Shown one piece after another: positions 1 through 8,113 of a stretch of 64,000 nt of DNA. The position numbers and the translations under genes are program-made. Below the pieces are notes generated by a model. It ran no database searches and was not told where the DNA came from. It saw only the letters and a program-made list of their open reading frames with translations. The DNA is from Aliarcobacter sp. Lineage in GTDB: Bacteria; Campylobacterota; Campylobacteria; Campylobacterales; Arcobacteraceae. Position 1 is the first letter of the stretch; the number at the start of each line of letters is the position of its first letter. The DNA is taken from NCBI GenBank assembly GCA_028689025.1, contig JAQTXA010000001.1:62001-126000 (forward strand). Reading direction: 5' to 3'.

Positions 1-339
1 TGAAATTATATATAAGATTTTAAAATCACTAAAAGAAAAAAGCATAAAAGAAAGACTAAATCCTAAAAAACCAGCTAAAAAAGAGAAAATAAAACTAATC
101 AAATACCAGAACTTTTTATTTACCTTTGGAAGTATAAATTTATTTGAAATAGTGATTAAAAAAAATGCAAACAAAGAGATAGAAATTGCACTGCTTGTAC
201 TAAAAATAATAGTTGAAATATTTTGTAAATCATCACTTAAGAAATAGAAACATAAAGAGATAAAAAAGCCGAAAAATGCTCCAATAATTATTATATAAAG
301 CCAATCTTTTGGTGCGATTTTTAGTTCAACAGTTTGCAT
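1..339 (-). CDS. Membrane protein, N-terminal part only (runs off window)
   Basis: An open frame of 113 codons starts at an ATG preceded by an AAAGGAACTA ribosome binding site and continues past the left edge without a stop. The translation begins MQTVELKIAPKDW and then shows three strongly hydrophobic segments at about residues 14-33, 41-65 and 77-103. This is an inner-membrane domain, possibly the sensor part of a longer protein such as a histidine kinase, but no catalytic part is visible. It is missing from the ORF track because it is truncated. The reading frame is well supported; the function is unknown. Confidence 0.75.
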   Translation of the reverse strand, partial: MQTVELKIAPKDWLYIIIIGAFFGFFISLCFYFLSDDLQNISTIIFSTSSAISISLFAFFLITISNKFILPKVNKKFWYLISFIFSFLAGFLGFSLSFMLFSFSDFKILYIIS

Positions 340-361
340 TTAGTTCCTTTTTTATTTAGCA

Positions 362-1588
362 TCAAAATAACTTATATTTTACAATTGCTTTTTCATAACA
401 ATTTTCTAAATTATTTTTCAACATCTCTATAACTTGTAAATCTACTTTTCCTTCTTTACTCATTTCATCCAAAAGATCAAAAGTATCATCCATTGATATT
501 CCCATTCGATAAGGTCTATTTTGAATAAAGGCTTGGAAAATATCAGCGACGGTTAAAATTCTAGCTTCAAATGGTATTTCAGACTCTTTTAAATTATATG
601 GATAACCTTTTGAATCTAAAGTTTCATGGTGTAAAGAGGCTAAATAAGCTATCTTTTTGAATCCTTTTATTCTTCTTAATATTACATAAGAATCAAAGCC
701 ATGTCGATTCATTTTCATTTTCTCTTCATCATTTAAAGTGCTTGTTTTATTTAAAATTGTATCATCAACTCTTAATTTTCCAAGATCATGTAATAATCCT
801 GCAAGTTCAATTATTTCACAAGATTCTTCATTTAAATTAAATAATTCAGCTAAATATCTAGCTAAGGAACTTACCCCAACTGAATGTTCAGAAGTAAATT
901 CACTTTTTGCATCAACAACTGCTGCAAACATTAAAGATATATTTTTTAAATCATTAAATTCAAAACTTTCATCTTCTACTTTGTCTATCCAATCTAAAAA
1001 ATATCCTTCTAAAGCTTCACTTTCTAAGTAAAACCAAAATGAATTTTTTAAAGACAAGGAAAAAAATGCTTTAACTAATTTATCTGAAAACATATCATTT
1101 GAATATTTTTGCAAAACATCTAGAATTTTGGGAATAGCTTTAATTCCTTCATTTTTCATTTGAGCATTAAGGGCATCTACTCTATCTACTAAATAGATGA
1201 TATTTGAGAGTTCTTTTTCTAATAAAGTTAAAGTTTCAGGTAAATCTTTCCAATGTGTATGATGATATTTAATATATACTGCATATTTTTCATAAATATT
1301 TGTAGATTTTAAAAGTTCAAACCCTCGAAGAGAGTGTACTTCAGAATTATTCCAGTCTAACTCTGAGACTAAATGAGTATGTACATCCGTTGAAGATACA
1401 CCGCAGTCATGAAGCATTCCTAGAAATATCAAATCATCAATAATACTTTTATCAAAATTTAACTCTTTTGCAAGTTCAGCAGCCATGAAAGCCACTCTTT
1501 TGCCATGTAAAGTATCATCAATTCCCACTAAATCAAGTGCTCCTGATAATGCATATGTGACTTCTCGAATATTTAAATTATACTTCAT
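362..1588 (-). CDS. HD-GYP domain protein (probable c-di-GMP phosphodiesterase)
   Basis: The 408-residue protein contains two HD-superfamily regions. The first has LGMLHDCG (HD at 60-61) after a helical stretch. The second is a complete HD-GYP core: LLHDLG (HD at 267-268) followed by HHETLDSKGYP at 320-330. HD-GYP proteins hydrolyse c-di-GMP with a bimetal centre. No membrane segment or signal peptide is present, so it is cytosolic. The ATG follows AAGGATAGAGA. The N-terminal HD region lacks a GYP motif and probably serves as a regulatory domain. The family call is firm; activity is inferred from intact motifs. Two diguanylate cyclases are encoded elsewhere in the window. Confidence 0.9.
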   Translation of the reverse strand: MKYNLNIREVTYALSGALDLVGIDDTLHGKRVAFMAAELAKELNFDKSIIDDLIFLGMLHDCGVSSTDVHTHLVSELDWNNSEVHSLRGFELLKSTNIYEKYAVYIKYHHTHWKDLPETLTLLEKELSNIIYLVDRVDALNAQMKNEGIKAIPKILDVLQKYSNDMFSDKLVKAFFSLSLKNSFWFYLESEALEGYFLDWIDKVEDESFEFNDLKNISLMFAAVVDAKSEFTSEHSVGVSSLARYLAELFNLNEESCEIIELAGLLHDLGKLRVDDTILNKTSTLNDEEKMKMNRHGFDSYVILRRIKGFKKIAYLASLHHETLDSKGYPYNLKESEIPFEARILTVADIFQAFIQNRPYRMGISMDDTFDLLDEMSKEGKVDLQVIEMLKNNLENCYEKAIVKYKLF

Positions 1589-1635
1589 TCTCTATCCTTA
1601 CTATTGAGTTATTATTCTACAATAGCTACTATTCT

Positions 1636-3069
1636 TTAAAACTTAATGAAATTATTTTTATTTAATTCTTTGTTTAAAACATCAACTCCAACTGCAATTC
1701 CTGGCCAACCTTGCCCTGCAAAAACTGTATCTCCAACATTGTATAAACCCTCAAATGGTGTATTACAACTTGGTAGACTAAAGGCTGATTTTATATTTAT
1801 TGGTTTTCCACCACAATTTGTTCTATTTATAAAAGAATAAAAAGTTTTTGAAGTTGCTGCAAAATTTGATGTAATATTTTCTTTTTTTATAGTGTCAAAA
1901 TATTTCAAAAACTCTTGAATAATAAACTCTTTTGTTTGTTCTTTTTTTGCTTCATACTCTTCTTTTGTCAAACCTTCCCAAAAAATTGCTTTTGAGTGAG
2001 TTGAGATTGTTAGACTTAGGCCATTTTTTGACATTTTCTCATCATTTACATCACTAAAAGAGACAAAAAAAGAGTTTGATATACAGTTTGGGATATTTTG
2101 TTTTAAAACTATTTGATAGTGGTGTAAAAATTCTTTTTTTATATCTAATTTCATATACACAACAAAAGCACTTTGATCACCAAACTTAAAGCCTTGAAAA
2201 TATGATTTTATATCTTCATCTATAAAAAGTTTTGAACTATCAAAAATAGTCGAATTTAATACTACTTTATTACATAAATATTCATCTTTTGTAGTTTTTA
2301 AAAGATATTGTTTTTTATTTTTTTGTATAGAAATCACTTGTTCATTTTTATTTACTTTTACATCTTTTAATAAATCTTCAATTAATTTTCCCATTCCACC
2401 ATTTACATAAAATACCTTGTGAAATGGATATGCTAAACCTAAACTCATAGATAAAAGTGTCGCATTTTTTGAGCTTGTTTGAAGTGTGATTAAAAGTTGT
2501 GAATCTATAAATGCTTTATATTCTTCACTTATATTTGGCAAAGTATCATTTATAAACTTTTGAGCACTTATTAATAAATCTGTTTTAAACTCTTTTAAAA
2601 GTTCAGCTATAAAACAAGATGTTTTAAATAGTGCTTTTAGTGAATATTTTGCAAAATATATATGTTTTAATTTCCAAAATTTTTCATCTGTCTCTTTTAT
2701 TTTTGTCCAAAAAGCTCTATTATTTTTGTGATAATAAACACTATCTAATTGGCTCAAAAACTCTTCAAAGTTTTGAATTCTATCTACTTTTTTATTTCCT
2801 TGAATATTTCTAATAGCGATTTTACTTTGTAAAATATCTGGCTTTAGACCAACTTTATCAAAAATATTTTTAATAATATGCCCATCTTCATATCCTACAA
2901 AAGTTGTAGCTCCTGTATTAAAAAAGTGTCCAAATCTTTTAAAAGTTGAAGCACAACCTCCAAGATTATGGTCTTTTTCAAAAACTACTATATCTTTGTT
3001 TTTATTTAATGCAGCTATCATTGCTCCACCAATTCCAGAACCTACAATTGCAATATCAATCTTTTTCAT
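1636..3069 (-). CDS. FAD-dependent oxidoreductase, phytoene desaturase (CrtI)-like
   Basis: An N-terminal dinucleotide-binding fold (IAIVGSGIGGAMIAA) is followed by an acidic strand end and a GG motif (VVFEKDHNLGGCAST). The C-terminus has the second flavin signature GLYNVGDTVFAGQGWPGIAV. This is the layout of the CrtI/CrtISO-type amine oxidase superfamily, which desaturates or isomerises isoprenoids or similar lipids. I chose the ATG at MKKIDIAIVG rather than the track start 16 codons upstream, because it puts the Rossmann strand at the N-terminus and has a GAGC site. It then overlaps the photolyase gene by 14 bases, implying translational coupling. The substrate is unknown and no other carotenoid gene is seen nearby. 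Confidence 0.8.
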   Translation of the reverse strand: MKKIDIAIVGSGIGGAMIAALNKNKDIVVFEKDHNLGGCASTFKRFGHFFNTGATTFVGYEDGHIIKNIFDKVGLKPDILQSKIAIRNIQGNKKVDRIQNFEEFLSQLDSVYYHKNNRAFWTKIKETDEKFWKLKHIYFAKYSLKALFKTSCFIAELLKEFKTDLLISAQKFINDTLPNISEEYKAFIDSQLLITLQTSSKNATLLSMSLGLAYPFHKVFYVNGGMGKLIEDLLKDVKVNKNEQVISIQKNKKQYLLKTTKDEYLCNKVVLNSTIFDSSKLFIDEDIKSYFQGFKFGDQSAFVVYMKLDIKKEFLHHYQIVLKQNIPNCISNSFFVSFSDVNDEKMSKNGLSLTISTHSKAIFWEGLTKEEYEAKKEQTKEFIIQEFLKYFDTIKKENITSNFAATSKTFYSFINRTNCGGKPINIKSAFSLPSCNTPFEGLYNVGDTVFAGQGWPGIAVGVDVLNKELNKNNFIKF

Positions 3070-4408
3070 TATTTGCTCTTTTAAACTCTTCAATTGCTCT
3101 TTTTCTCGAAAATTCAATACTTACAATCTGAGTCGGATAATCTAAAAATATATTTGATTGAACACCATTTTCTTTATGTATTAGTTTTGGACTTACATCT
3201 TTTAGTTCAGATATTACTGATTTTATAAAAATAGCTTCTTTGTCAAATTTTGCTGATTGTAAATATGGATTAAAAATCCTAAAATATGGAACACTATCAG
3301 CTCCCGTACTTGCTGCCCATTGCCAAGAACCAATATTTGAACTTGCTTCATAATCTAAAAGTTTACTAGCAAAATATCTTTCGCCTTTTTTCCAATCTAT
3401 TAATAAATTTTTTGTTAGGTATGAAGAGACTATCATTCTTAATCGATTATGCATAGTTCCCGTTTGGTTGAAATATCTCATTGCAGCATCAATAATTGGA
3501 ATGCCAGTACTTCCATCGCACCATTTTTGAAAAACCCCTTCATCTTCATTCCAATTTACTTTTATTTCATTTAGATTTGATGTTTCACTTTTTGGGAAAT
3601 GAAACAAAATATAATTATAAAATTCTCTCCAAAAAAGTTCTCTTATAAAAAACTCTTTGTTTTCAGTTCTGGCTTTTAACTCTTTTATTTTGTTAAAAGC
3701 TTGCCTTGGAGAAATAAGTCCAAATCTTAAATGAACAGCTAGATTTGAAGTTGCATTTTTATCAAAAAAATCCCTATCAACTTTGTAGTTATCAATTTTT
3801 TGTTCAAACTCTTCTAACAATTCATCTGCACTTCTTTCTAAAAACTCTGGTAATTTTTGAGTAATAAAATTCATATCTTCTAAAGTAGGAATAGACTCAT
3901 AATCAAAAGAGATTAATTTTAGATTTTCATTTGTTATAAACTCTTCTAGTCTATATGAATTCCAGATAAACTCTAAGTTATTATAATATGGAGTAAATAC
4001 TTTATAAGGGGTTTTATCAACTTTTAGACAATCATTTGGATGTGTTATAAAGGAATCTGTAAAAGTTTGAATTGGGATAAGTTTAGAGATTTCTTCATCT
4101 CTTTTTTTAGCATAATCATCAAAATCAACCGAACATAAAATATTTTCAAAACCTTCATCTTTTAGCTTTGAAAATACCTCTTTTGGAGTTGAATAAAATA
4201 TGGCTAAATCTAGCCCTATTTCTTTCAACTGTTTTTTTAATTTTAAAACGCTTTTATAAATAAAAGTTACTCTTTTATCATCATTTGAAAGTAGATTTAA
4301 GATATTTTTATCAAAGATAAAAATAGGCAATACTTCATCTTTTGCAAAATGCAAAATTGCACTATCAATGATTCTTAAATCTCTTCTAAACCATAAAATT
4401 TGTTTCAT
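3056..4408 (-). CDS. phrB: Cryptochrome/photolyase family protein, deoxyribodipyrimidine photolyase
   Basis: The 450-residue protein has the photolyase N-terminal alpha/beta domain (ILWFRRDLRI) and the C-terminal FAD-binding helical domain. Signature stretches include ELFWREFYNYILFHFP, GIPIIDAAMRYFNQTGTMHN and WQWAASTGADSVPYFRIFNP, the last being the family signature that contacts FAD and the DNA lesion. Length fits class I CPD photolyases. It repairs UV pyrimidine dimers using blue light. It lies second in a tight operon: its ATG overlaps the stop of the DUF523/DUF1722 gene by one base, and its 3' end overlaps the FAD oxidoreductase gene. Confidence 0.93.
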   Translation of the reverse strand: MKQILWFRRDLRIIDSAILHFAKDEVLPIFIFDKNILNLLSNDDKRVTFIYKSVLKLKKQLKEIGLDLAIFYSTPKEVFSKLKDEGFENILCSVDFDDYAKKRDEEISKLIPIQTFTDSFITHPNDCLKVDKTPYKVFTPYYNNLEFIWNSYRLEEFITNENLKLISFDYESIPTLEDMNFITQKLPEFLERSADELLEEFEQKIDNYKVDRDFFDKNATSNLAVHLRFGLISPRQAFNKIKELKARTENKEFFIRELFWREFYNYILFHFPKSETSNLNEIKVNWNEDEGVFQKWCDGSTGIPIIDAAMRYFNQTGTMHNRLRMIVSSYLTKNLLIDWKKGERYFASKLLDYEASSNIGSWQWAASTGADSVPYFRIFNPYLQSAKFDKEAIFIKSVISELKDVSPKLIHKENGVQSNIFLDYPTQIVSIEFSRKRAIEEFKRANNEKD

Positions 4409-5364
4409 TATTTATAAGCCTTAATATCACTTCTTAGAGCCAATTCACTTGGATATGGATTTAAAAATTTTTGCACTTTTAAGTACTGAACATCAAATCT
4501 ATTTACATAAAGATTTATGATTTTCATAACTGCAATTAAAGGAATAATTTTTTGTTTATACTCTTCAAGGGTTGATAAAATAATCTCTTTTTCTTCTTTT
4601 GTGATTAGCTTTTTAAAATATCCAAACATATGAAGTAAGACATTGTAAGTTTTGCTTACGCTTCCTTTTAAACTTATTGCTTTTAAAAACTCATCTTTAT
4701 ACTCTTGTAAAATTTCTGGAAGTTGTTTTTTATCATGATTTGCAACTATTTTTCCAAGAGCATTGTAAGATTTTTGAGCCTTTGAGTAAATTAGATATTT
4801 ATATGAAGTGTGAAATATTACAAGGTCGTTAAAACTTGGGTTTGATTTAATAAATTCATGAAAATGTTGATATGCAAAAATTTGCATCAAAAAGTTTTCC
4901 CTAAGCCATGGATCAATTAATCTACCCTCTTCTTCAACTGGCAAATATGGATATTTCTCTTTTATCTGTTTTGCAAAAACTCCAATACCATTTTTCACGC
5001 TAGGTGCATTAAAAGGTTTGTATACTTTTACTCTTTCCATTCCACATGTTGGTGATGATGATTTTAAAATAAATCCACATAAATCATCATTTTCAATTCT
5101 ATTTGCGCACTCAATTGAAACATTTTCAAGCTCTTCTGTCACATCTTTTGGAGTTTTTGTTGAAGTTACAATTTTTAATTTGCCATCTTCATTTAAAGTT
5201 TGTCTGATTGCTTCTCTTGGACTTCCCCAAATTATAGTTTCTGGACAATATGCAGATGTTTCAAAATATTTTTGTAAAACATCTACTATAAATTTATCAC
5301 TTGCACCCACGCCATCATAACGACATTGAGTACCAATTAAACATGCAGAAACTCCTAATTTCAT
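4408..5364 (-). CDS. DUF523 + DUF1722 fusion protein (YbgA-type)
   Basis: Residues 1 to about 150 match DUF523 (start MKLGVSACLIGTQCRYDG, later SSSPTCGMERVKVY) with conserved cysteines. The C-terminal half matches DUF1722/YbgA (DLVIFHTSYKYLIYSKAQKS, LLHMFGYFKK). Such fusions are commonly encoded next to photolyases, as here. The family's biochemical role is not firmly established; cysteine and metal binding or thiouracil-related activity has been proposed. It is the first gene of the photolyase operon. The upstream region 5365-5441 contains a TATTATAA-like -10 on the minus strand and an AAAGGA site before the ATG. Confidence 0.88.
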   Translation of the reverse strand: MKLGVSACLIGTQCRYDGVGASDKFIVDVLQKYFETSAYCPETIIWGSPREAIRQTLNEDGKLKIVTSTKTPKDVTEELENVSIECANRIENDDLCGFILKSSSPTCGMERVKVYKPFNAPSVKNGIGVFAKQIKEKYPYLPVEEEGRLIDPWLRENFLMQIFAYQHFHEFIKSNPSFNDLVIFHTSYKYLIYSKAQKSYNALGKIVANHDKKQLPEILQEYKDEFLKAISLKGSVSKTYNVLLHMFGYFKKLITKEEKEIILSTLEEYKQKIIPLIAVMKIINLYVNRFDVQYLKVQKFLNPYPSELALRSDIKAYK

Positions 5365-5441
5365 AACAAATCCTTTTTTTATTTTAGTTTATAATAAAAA
5401 AGGTACAACTTGTAGGTAGAAATTAGCGATTAATAGTTTTT

Positions 5442-5957
5442 TTATAATTTAATATTCATTCTTTTGAGTATTTCATAGGTTTTTGTCACATCATAGGTTG
5501 CACTATGATATTTATCTCCATCAAATTCAATTCCATAATATAAACAAGTTTCATCTAGTTTTGGATTTTTTAATCTTCCACTTTTTCCATAAGCTTTTAC
5601 AATATCTTTGTTTCCACTCATTGTGCAAATATGTTTTTTGAATTTAACTTTATTATCAATATGTCTTAATTCAAAAGTAATATTGTGAGCTATTAAAGTA
5701 TCTGATTGTGAACAAAACTCTAAAAAATCTTCATCTTCAGTGAAATATGAACAGTAAGATTTATCTTTTCTATAATCAAGTATTAACTCAGGTGTTAATC
5801 TATGAACTGCAAATGAAAAGTAATTAACAGGATATCTTGATAAATAATACCTATGAAATTTATCTAAAACATTAAAATCTTTATCAATTCGCACAGCTGC
5901 TACTTCAATTACATCACCAATATTACTCGTATTTGTCTCAAAATCTATTATTATCAT
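5442..5957 (-). CDS. 3'-5' exonuclease domain protein (DnaQ-like DEDDh)
   Basis: The 171-residue protein starts with the Exo I motif IIIDFETNT, has a middle motif LIAHNITFELRHID (Exo II) and ends with KYHSATYDVTKTYEI, which fits Exo III of the DEDDh type. These supply the acidic metal ligands and histidine of RNase T/DNA polymerase epsilon-type exonucleases. There is no polymerase-binding or BRCT part, so it is a stand-alone single-strand DNA or RNA exonuclease of unknown substrate. Its ATG overlaps the TGA of the upstream DUF309 gene (ATGA), indicating coupling. Confidence 0.85.
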   Translation of the reverse strand: MIIIDFETNTSNIGDVIEVAAVRIDKDFNVLDKFHRYYLSRYPVNYFSFAVHRLTPELILDYRKDKSYCSYFTEDEDFLEFCSQSDTLIAHNITFELRHIDNKVKFKKHICTMSGNKDIVKAYGKSGRLKNPKLDETCLYYGIEFDGDKYHSATYDVTKTYEILKRMNIKL

Positions 5958-6280
5958 TTTATATATATTTCTCTTTTTTTATAAATTATCTCTTTAATTT
6001 TTTTATAATTTTCACTATTTATTGACTCTATTTCATCTATTAAATACTCATACTTTTTGTAAGTATTCCAAATATTTAAAGAGTGTTCATATCTTTGCAT
6101 TTTATAAAGTGCTATTGTAACACTTCCATTCACAAAAGCTTTTAAAATAAATGATTCTTTTCTTGTATCTTCATTATCTTTATATTTACGCCAAAGTTTT
6201 TCAAATAAATCATGGGATTTTACAAATTCATCATTTTTAAGAAATAAAATAATTTTTTTAAGTGTTAAATTTATATCCAT
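5954..6280 (-). CDS. DUF309 domain protein
   Basis: A 108-residue helical protein. The stretch KSHDLFEKLWRKYKDN resembles the DUF309 core (usually HE.lE..W), followed by SFILKAFVNGSVTIALYKMQ and a repeat-like second helix pair. The fold is a TPR-like helical bundle of unknown function. It overlaps the following exonuclease gene by four bases, so the two are probably co-expressed. It diverges from the flagellin gene across about 100 bases. Confidence 0.7.
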   Translation of the reverse strand: MDINLTLKKIILFLKNDEFVKSHDLFEKLWRKYKDNEDTRKESFILKAFVNGSVTIALYKMQRYEHSLNIWNTYKKYEYLIDEIESINSENYKKIKEIIYKKREIYIK

Positions 6281-6315
6281 TTATAGCCTAATCAAGTTTA
6301 GATAGTAATATTATA

Positions 6316-6344
6316 TTAATACTTAATAATAGTTTAATACTTAA
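6316..6344 (+). repeat. Direct repeat TTAATACTTAA upstream of flagellin
   Basis: Two perfect copies of the 11-mer TTAATACTTAA lie at 6316-6326 and 6334-6344, 18 bases apart start to start, ending about 38 bases before the flagellin ATG. They sit where a promoter or activator site would be expected. No convincing sigma-28 or sigma-54 motif is seen. Binding of a regulator is inference; in such AT-rich DNA a chance repeat is possible. Confidence 0.35.
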
Positions 6345-6381
6345 AGGAATAAAATTTGTTAAATGATAAAAGGAGTATGTT

Positions 6382-7209
6382 ATGCAAATAAATTCAAACT
6401 CTGCCATAAACCAAAATGTTTATCTAAATCTTAATCAGAGCCTAAATAGGATTGCAACTGGTGTTGAGTTAAATCAATCTAGTGATAATGCATCTGGTTT
6501 ATCAATTGCAAATAATTTATTAACTCAATCAAATGGTTATTCACAAGCTATTGAAAATGCTAATTCTGCTGTTGCTGCAACACAAATTGCAACAGGTGCA
6601 ACTAATGAACAATCTAAAATTTTAGATAATGTAAGAGAAAAACTTCTTCAAGCTTCAACTGATACTACAAGTCAAGAAGGAAGAACTGCATTATTAAAAG
6701 ATATTCAATCTCAACTGGATCAATTTAATCAAATAGCTAGTGGAACAAACTATAATGGTCAGTCATTACTTCAAAAAAGTTCGACTGATAACTCAGCTTC
6801 AGATGTTCAACAATATCAAACTGGATTAAATGGTAATGATATAATTGATACTTCAAGTGTTCAATCAAATACTCAAGGATTAGGTTTAACTAACCTTGTA
6901 AATCAAGATACAACAACTTTTTCTTCAGCAGATGCAAGAAATTTCCTAGATAATGTAGATAAAGCGATGAGTGGATTGAATGATATAAGAAGTGGATTTG
7001 GCTCAACTCAGAATCAACTTGAAAGTTCAAGTAGAAATCTAGTTTCTCAACAAACAAGTACTTTAAATGCAGCTTCTTTATTTGAAACAAATTATGCAAA
7101 AGAGACTAGTAATTTTTCTAAACAAAATATTCTTTCTCAAATTGGTGCATATGGACAAGCGCAAGCTAATAATATAAATCAACAATCTGTGTTAAGACTT
7201 CTTAGCTAA
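6382..7209 (+). CDS. Flagellin (short form)
   Basis: The 275-residue protein has the conserved N-terminal D0/D1 helices (LNQSLNRIATGVELNQSSDN, ASGLSIANNL) and C-terminal D1/D0 helices (QTSTLNAASLFETNYAKETS, ending VLRLLS). Only a short serine/asparagine/glutamine-rich stretch lies between, so surface D2/D3 domains are essentially absent, as in other Arcobacter flagellins. It polymerises into the flagellar filament after type III export and has no signal peptide. The ATG follows AAAAGGAG. The gene is monocistronic and ends in a strong terminator. Whether it is the major or minor flagellin cannot be told. Confidence 0.93.
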   Translation: MQINSNSAINQNVYLNLNQSLNRIATGVELNQSSDNASGLSIANNLLTQSNGYSQAIENANSAVAATQIATGATNEQSKILDNVREKLLQASTDTTSQEGRTALLKDIQSQLDQFNQIASGTNYNGQSLLQKSSTDNSASDVQQYQTGLNGNDIIDTSSVQSNTQGLGLTNLVNQDTTTFSSADARNFLDNVDKAMSGLNDIRSGFGSTQNQLESSSRNLVSQQTSTLNAASLFETNYAKETSNFSKQNILSQIGAYGQAQANNINQQSVLRLLS

Positions 7210-7223
7210 AAAGATTTATGCAT

Positions 7224-7257
7224 AAAAAAAGGTTCAAGATAAACTTGAACCTTTTTT
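7224..7257. terminator. Bidirectional rho-independent terminator
   Basis: The arms AAAGGTTCAAG and CTTGAACCTTT form a perfect hairpin with a short ATAAA loop, flanked by A and T runs. It lies 14 bases after the flagellin stop and directly against the stop of the convergent glycine-zipper gene, so it can serve both. Confidence 0.92.
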
Positions 7258-7699
7258 ATCTTCCATGTCCATCTCTATGATGGTGGTGATCACGACGTTC
7301 ATTGTAATAATATCTGTTAGGGTATCTATCATAATTTTGATAAATAATTGTTACTGGTTGAGGAGCTGGTCTTCTTTCATATACTGTGTATCTGTCATAT
7401 CCATCATAATCATCATAATAATTGTTTCTTACATAAGTTGTTGATCTTTCGTAATTGTTATTATAAGAGTTATTGTCATAATAACCATTTGAATAAGGTG
7501 GTGTTCTAGAACTATTTGCGATACCAGCACCTAAAAGTCCACCGGCAACCCTTGCAACGTCTCTTCCATTTCCTTTTCCAACTTGATTACCAATTGCAAC
7601 CCCAATAGTAGCCCCAACTAATGTATCAAGACCTATTGAGTTATCCATAGCAAAAACTAAAGAACTTGAAATAATAAGTGTTGCTAATATTTTTTTCAT
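7256..7699 (-). CDS. Secreted glycine-zipper 2TM protein with Tyr/His-rich tail
   Basis: The 147-residue protein has a signal peptide (MKKILATLIISSSLVFA), then a glycine-zipper segment (LVGATIGVAIGNQVGKGNGR, GGLLGAGIA) typical of outer-membrane or periplasmic proteins of the Rick_17kDa/2TM family. The C-terminal half is low-complexity, rich in Asn, Tyr and Arg, ending in a histidine cluster (DHHHHRDGHGR) that could bind metal. Its promoter carries a match to the Campylobacter DccR box (separate entry), suggesting control by the neighbouring two-component system. The molecular role is unknown. Confidence 0.82.
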   Translation of the reverse strand: MKKILATLIISSSLVFAMDNSIGLDTLVGATIGVAIGNQVGKGNGRDVARVAGGLLGAGIANSSRTPPYSNGYYDNNSYNNNYERSTTYVRNNYYDDYDGYDRYTVYERRPAPQPVTIIYQNYDRYPNRYYYNERRDHHHHRDGHGR

Positions 7700-7744
7700 T
7701 TTATAACTCCTGTTATATTTTATATTGAAAGTATAAATCTTGAT

Positions 7745-7762
7745 TGTGAAAGTATTGTGAAT
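7745..7762 (-). promoter_or_regulatory. Putative DccR-type operator
   Basis: On the minus strand the sequence reads ATTCAC-AATACT-TTCACA, matching the C. jejuni DccR consensus WTTCAC-N6-TTCACW at every defined position. A TATACT -10 candidate lies downstream at 7735-7730, so the repeat covers the -35 region, as described for DccR promoters. The controlled gene is the glycine-zipper protein. The site is adjacent to a DccRS-like operon. Confidence 0.6.
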
Positions 7763-7768
7763 ATAAAA

Positions 7769-8113
7769 CTATTTTAATTTACCGAAAATTTTATATTTGT
7801 CCCAATATCCATCTATCGCATTTTCTAATTTAGAATCATTTAAATTTGTCTTCTTTTTTACCCCAAATCTTGTAATAAATGATTCAGTCATTACCGTTTT
7901 TTCAGAAGATGGATTTTTTAGATAATCAAACATTGCTTTTTTAACATCTCTTTCACTACTATATTTTAACAAATATTTATAAAAATACTTATCAATACTA
8001 ACTGGTAATTGTGAATGACATTGAACACAATTTAAATTATATATTGAAGAATCGTTATTATCTGCATTTAAAGACAAAACCATTAAGATAATTAAAAAAA
8101 GTTTTTTTACCAT
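7769..8113 (-). CDS. Periplasmic single-heme cytochrome c-like protein
   Basis: The 114-residue protein has a signal peptide (MVKKLFLIILMVLSLNA) and one heme c binding motif, CVQCH, near residue 34. The rest is charged and not recognisable as a classic cytochrome c fold; a possible distal methionine occurs in AVMTES-like context near residue 76. Its start overlaps the stop of the histidine kinase gene by seven bases, so it is the last cistron of the two-component operon. It may be a redox-linked sensor accessory or target of that system; this is inference from position. Confidence 0.75.
   Translation of the reverse strand: MVKKLFLIILMVLSLNADNNDSSIYNLNCVQCHSQLPVSIDKYFYKYLLKYSSERDVKKAMFDYLKNPSSEKTVMTESFITRFGVKKKTNLNDSKLENAIDGYWDKYKIFGKLK

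Noticed and set aside
738-1031. Plus-strand ORF of 97 codons
   Set aside because: Shadow inside the HD-GYP gene; no ribosome binding site and the opposite frame has intact conserved motifs.
6281-6381. Sigma-54 or sigma-28 promoter for flagellin
   Set aside because: No GG-N10-GC pair and no TAAA-N15-CGATAA-like motif at suitable spacing.
7401-7500. Tandem repeat or CRISPR-like array in the glycine-zipper gene
   Set aside because: The ATAATTATT-rich stretch encodes a low-complexity Asn/Tyr tail; no regular repeat-spacer spacing.
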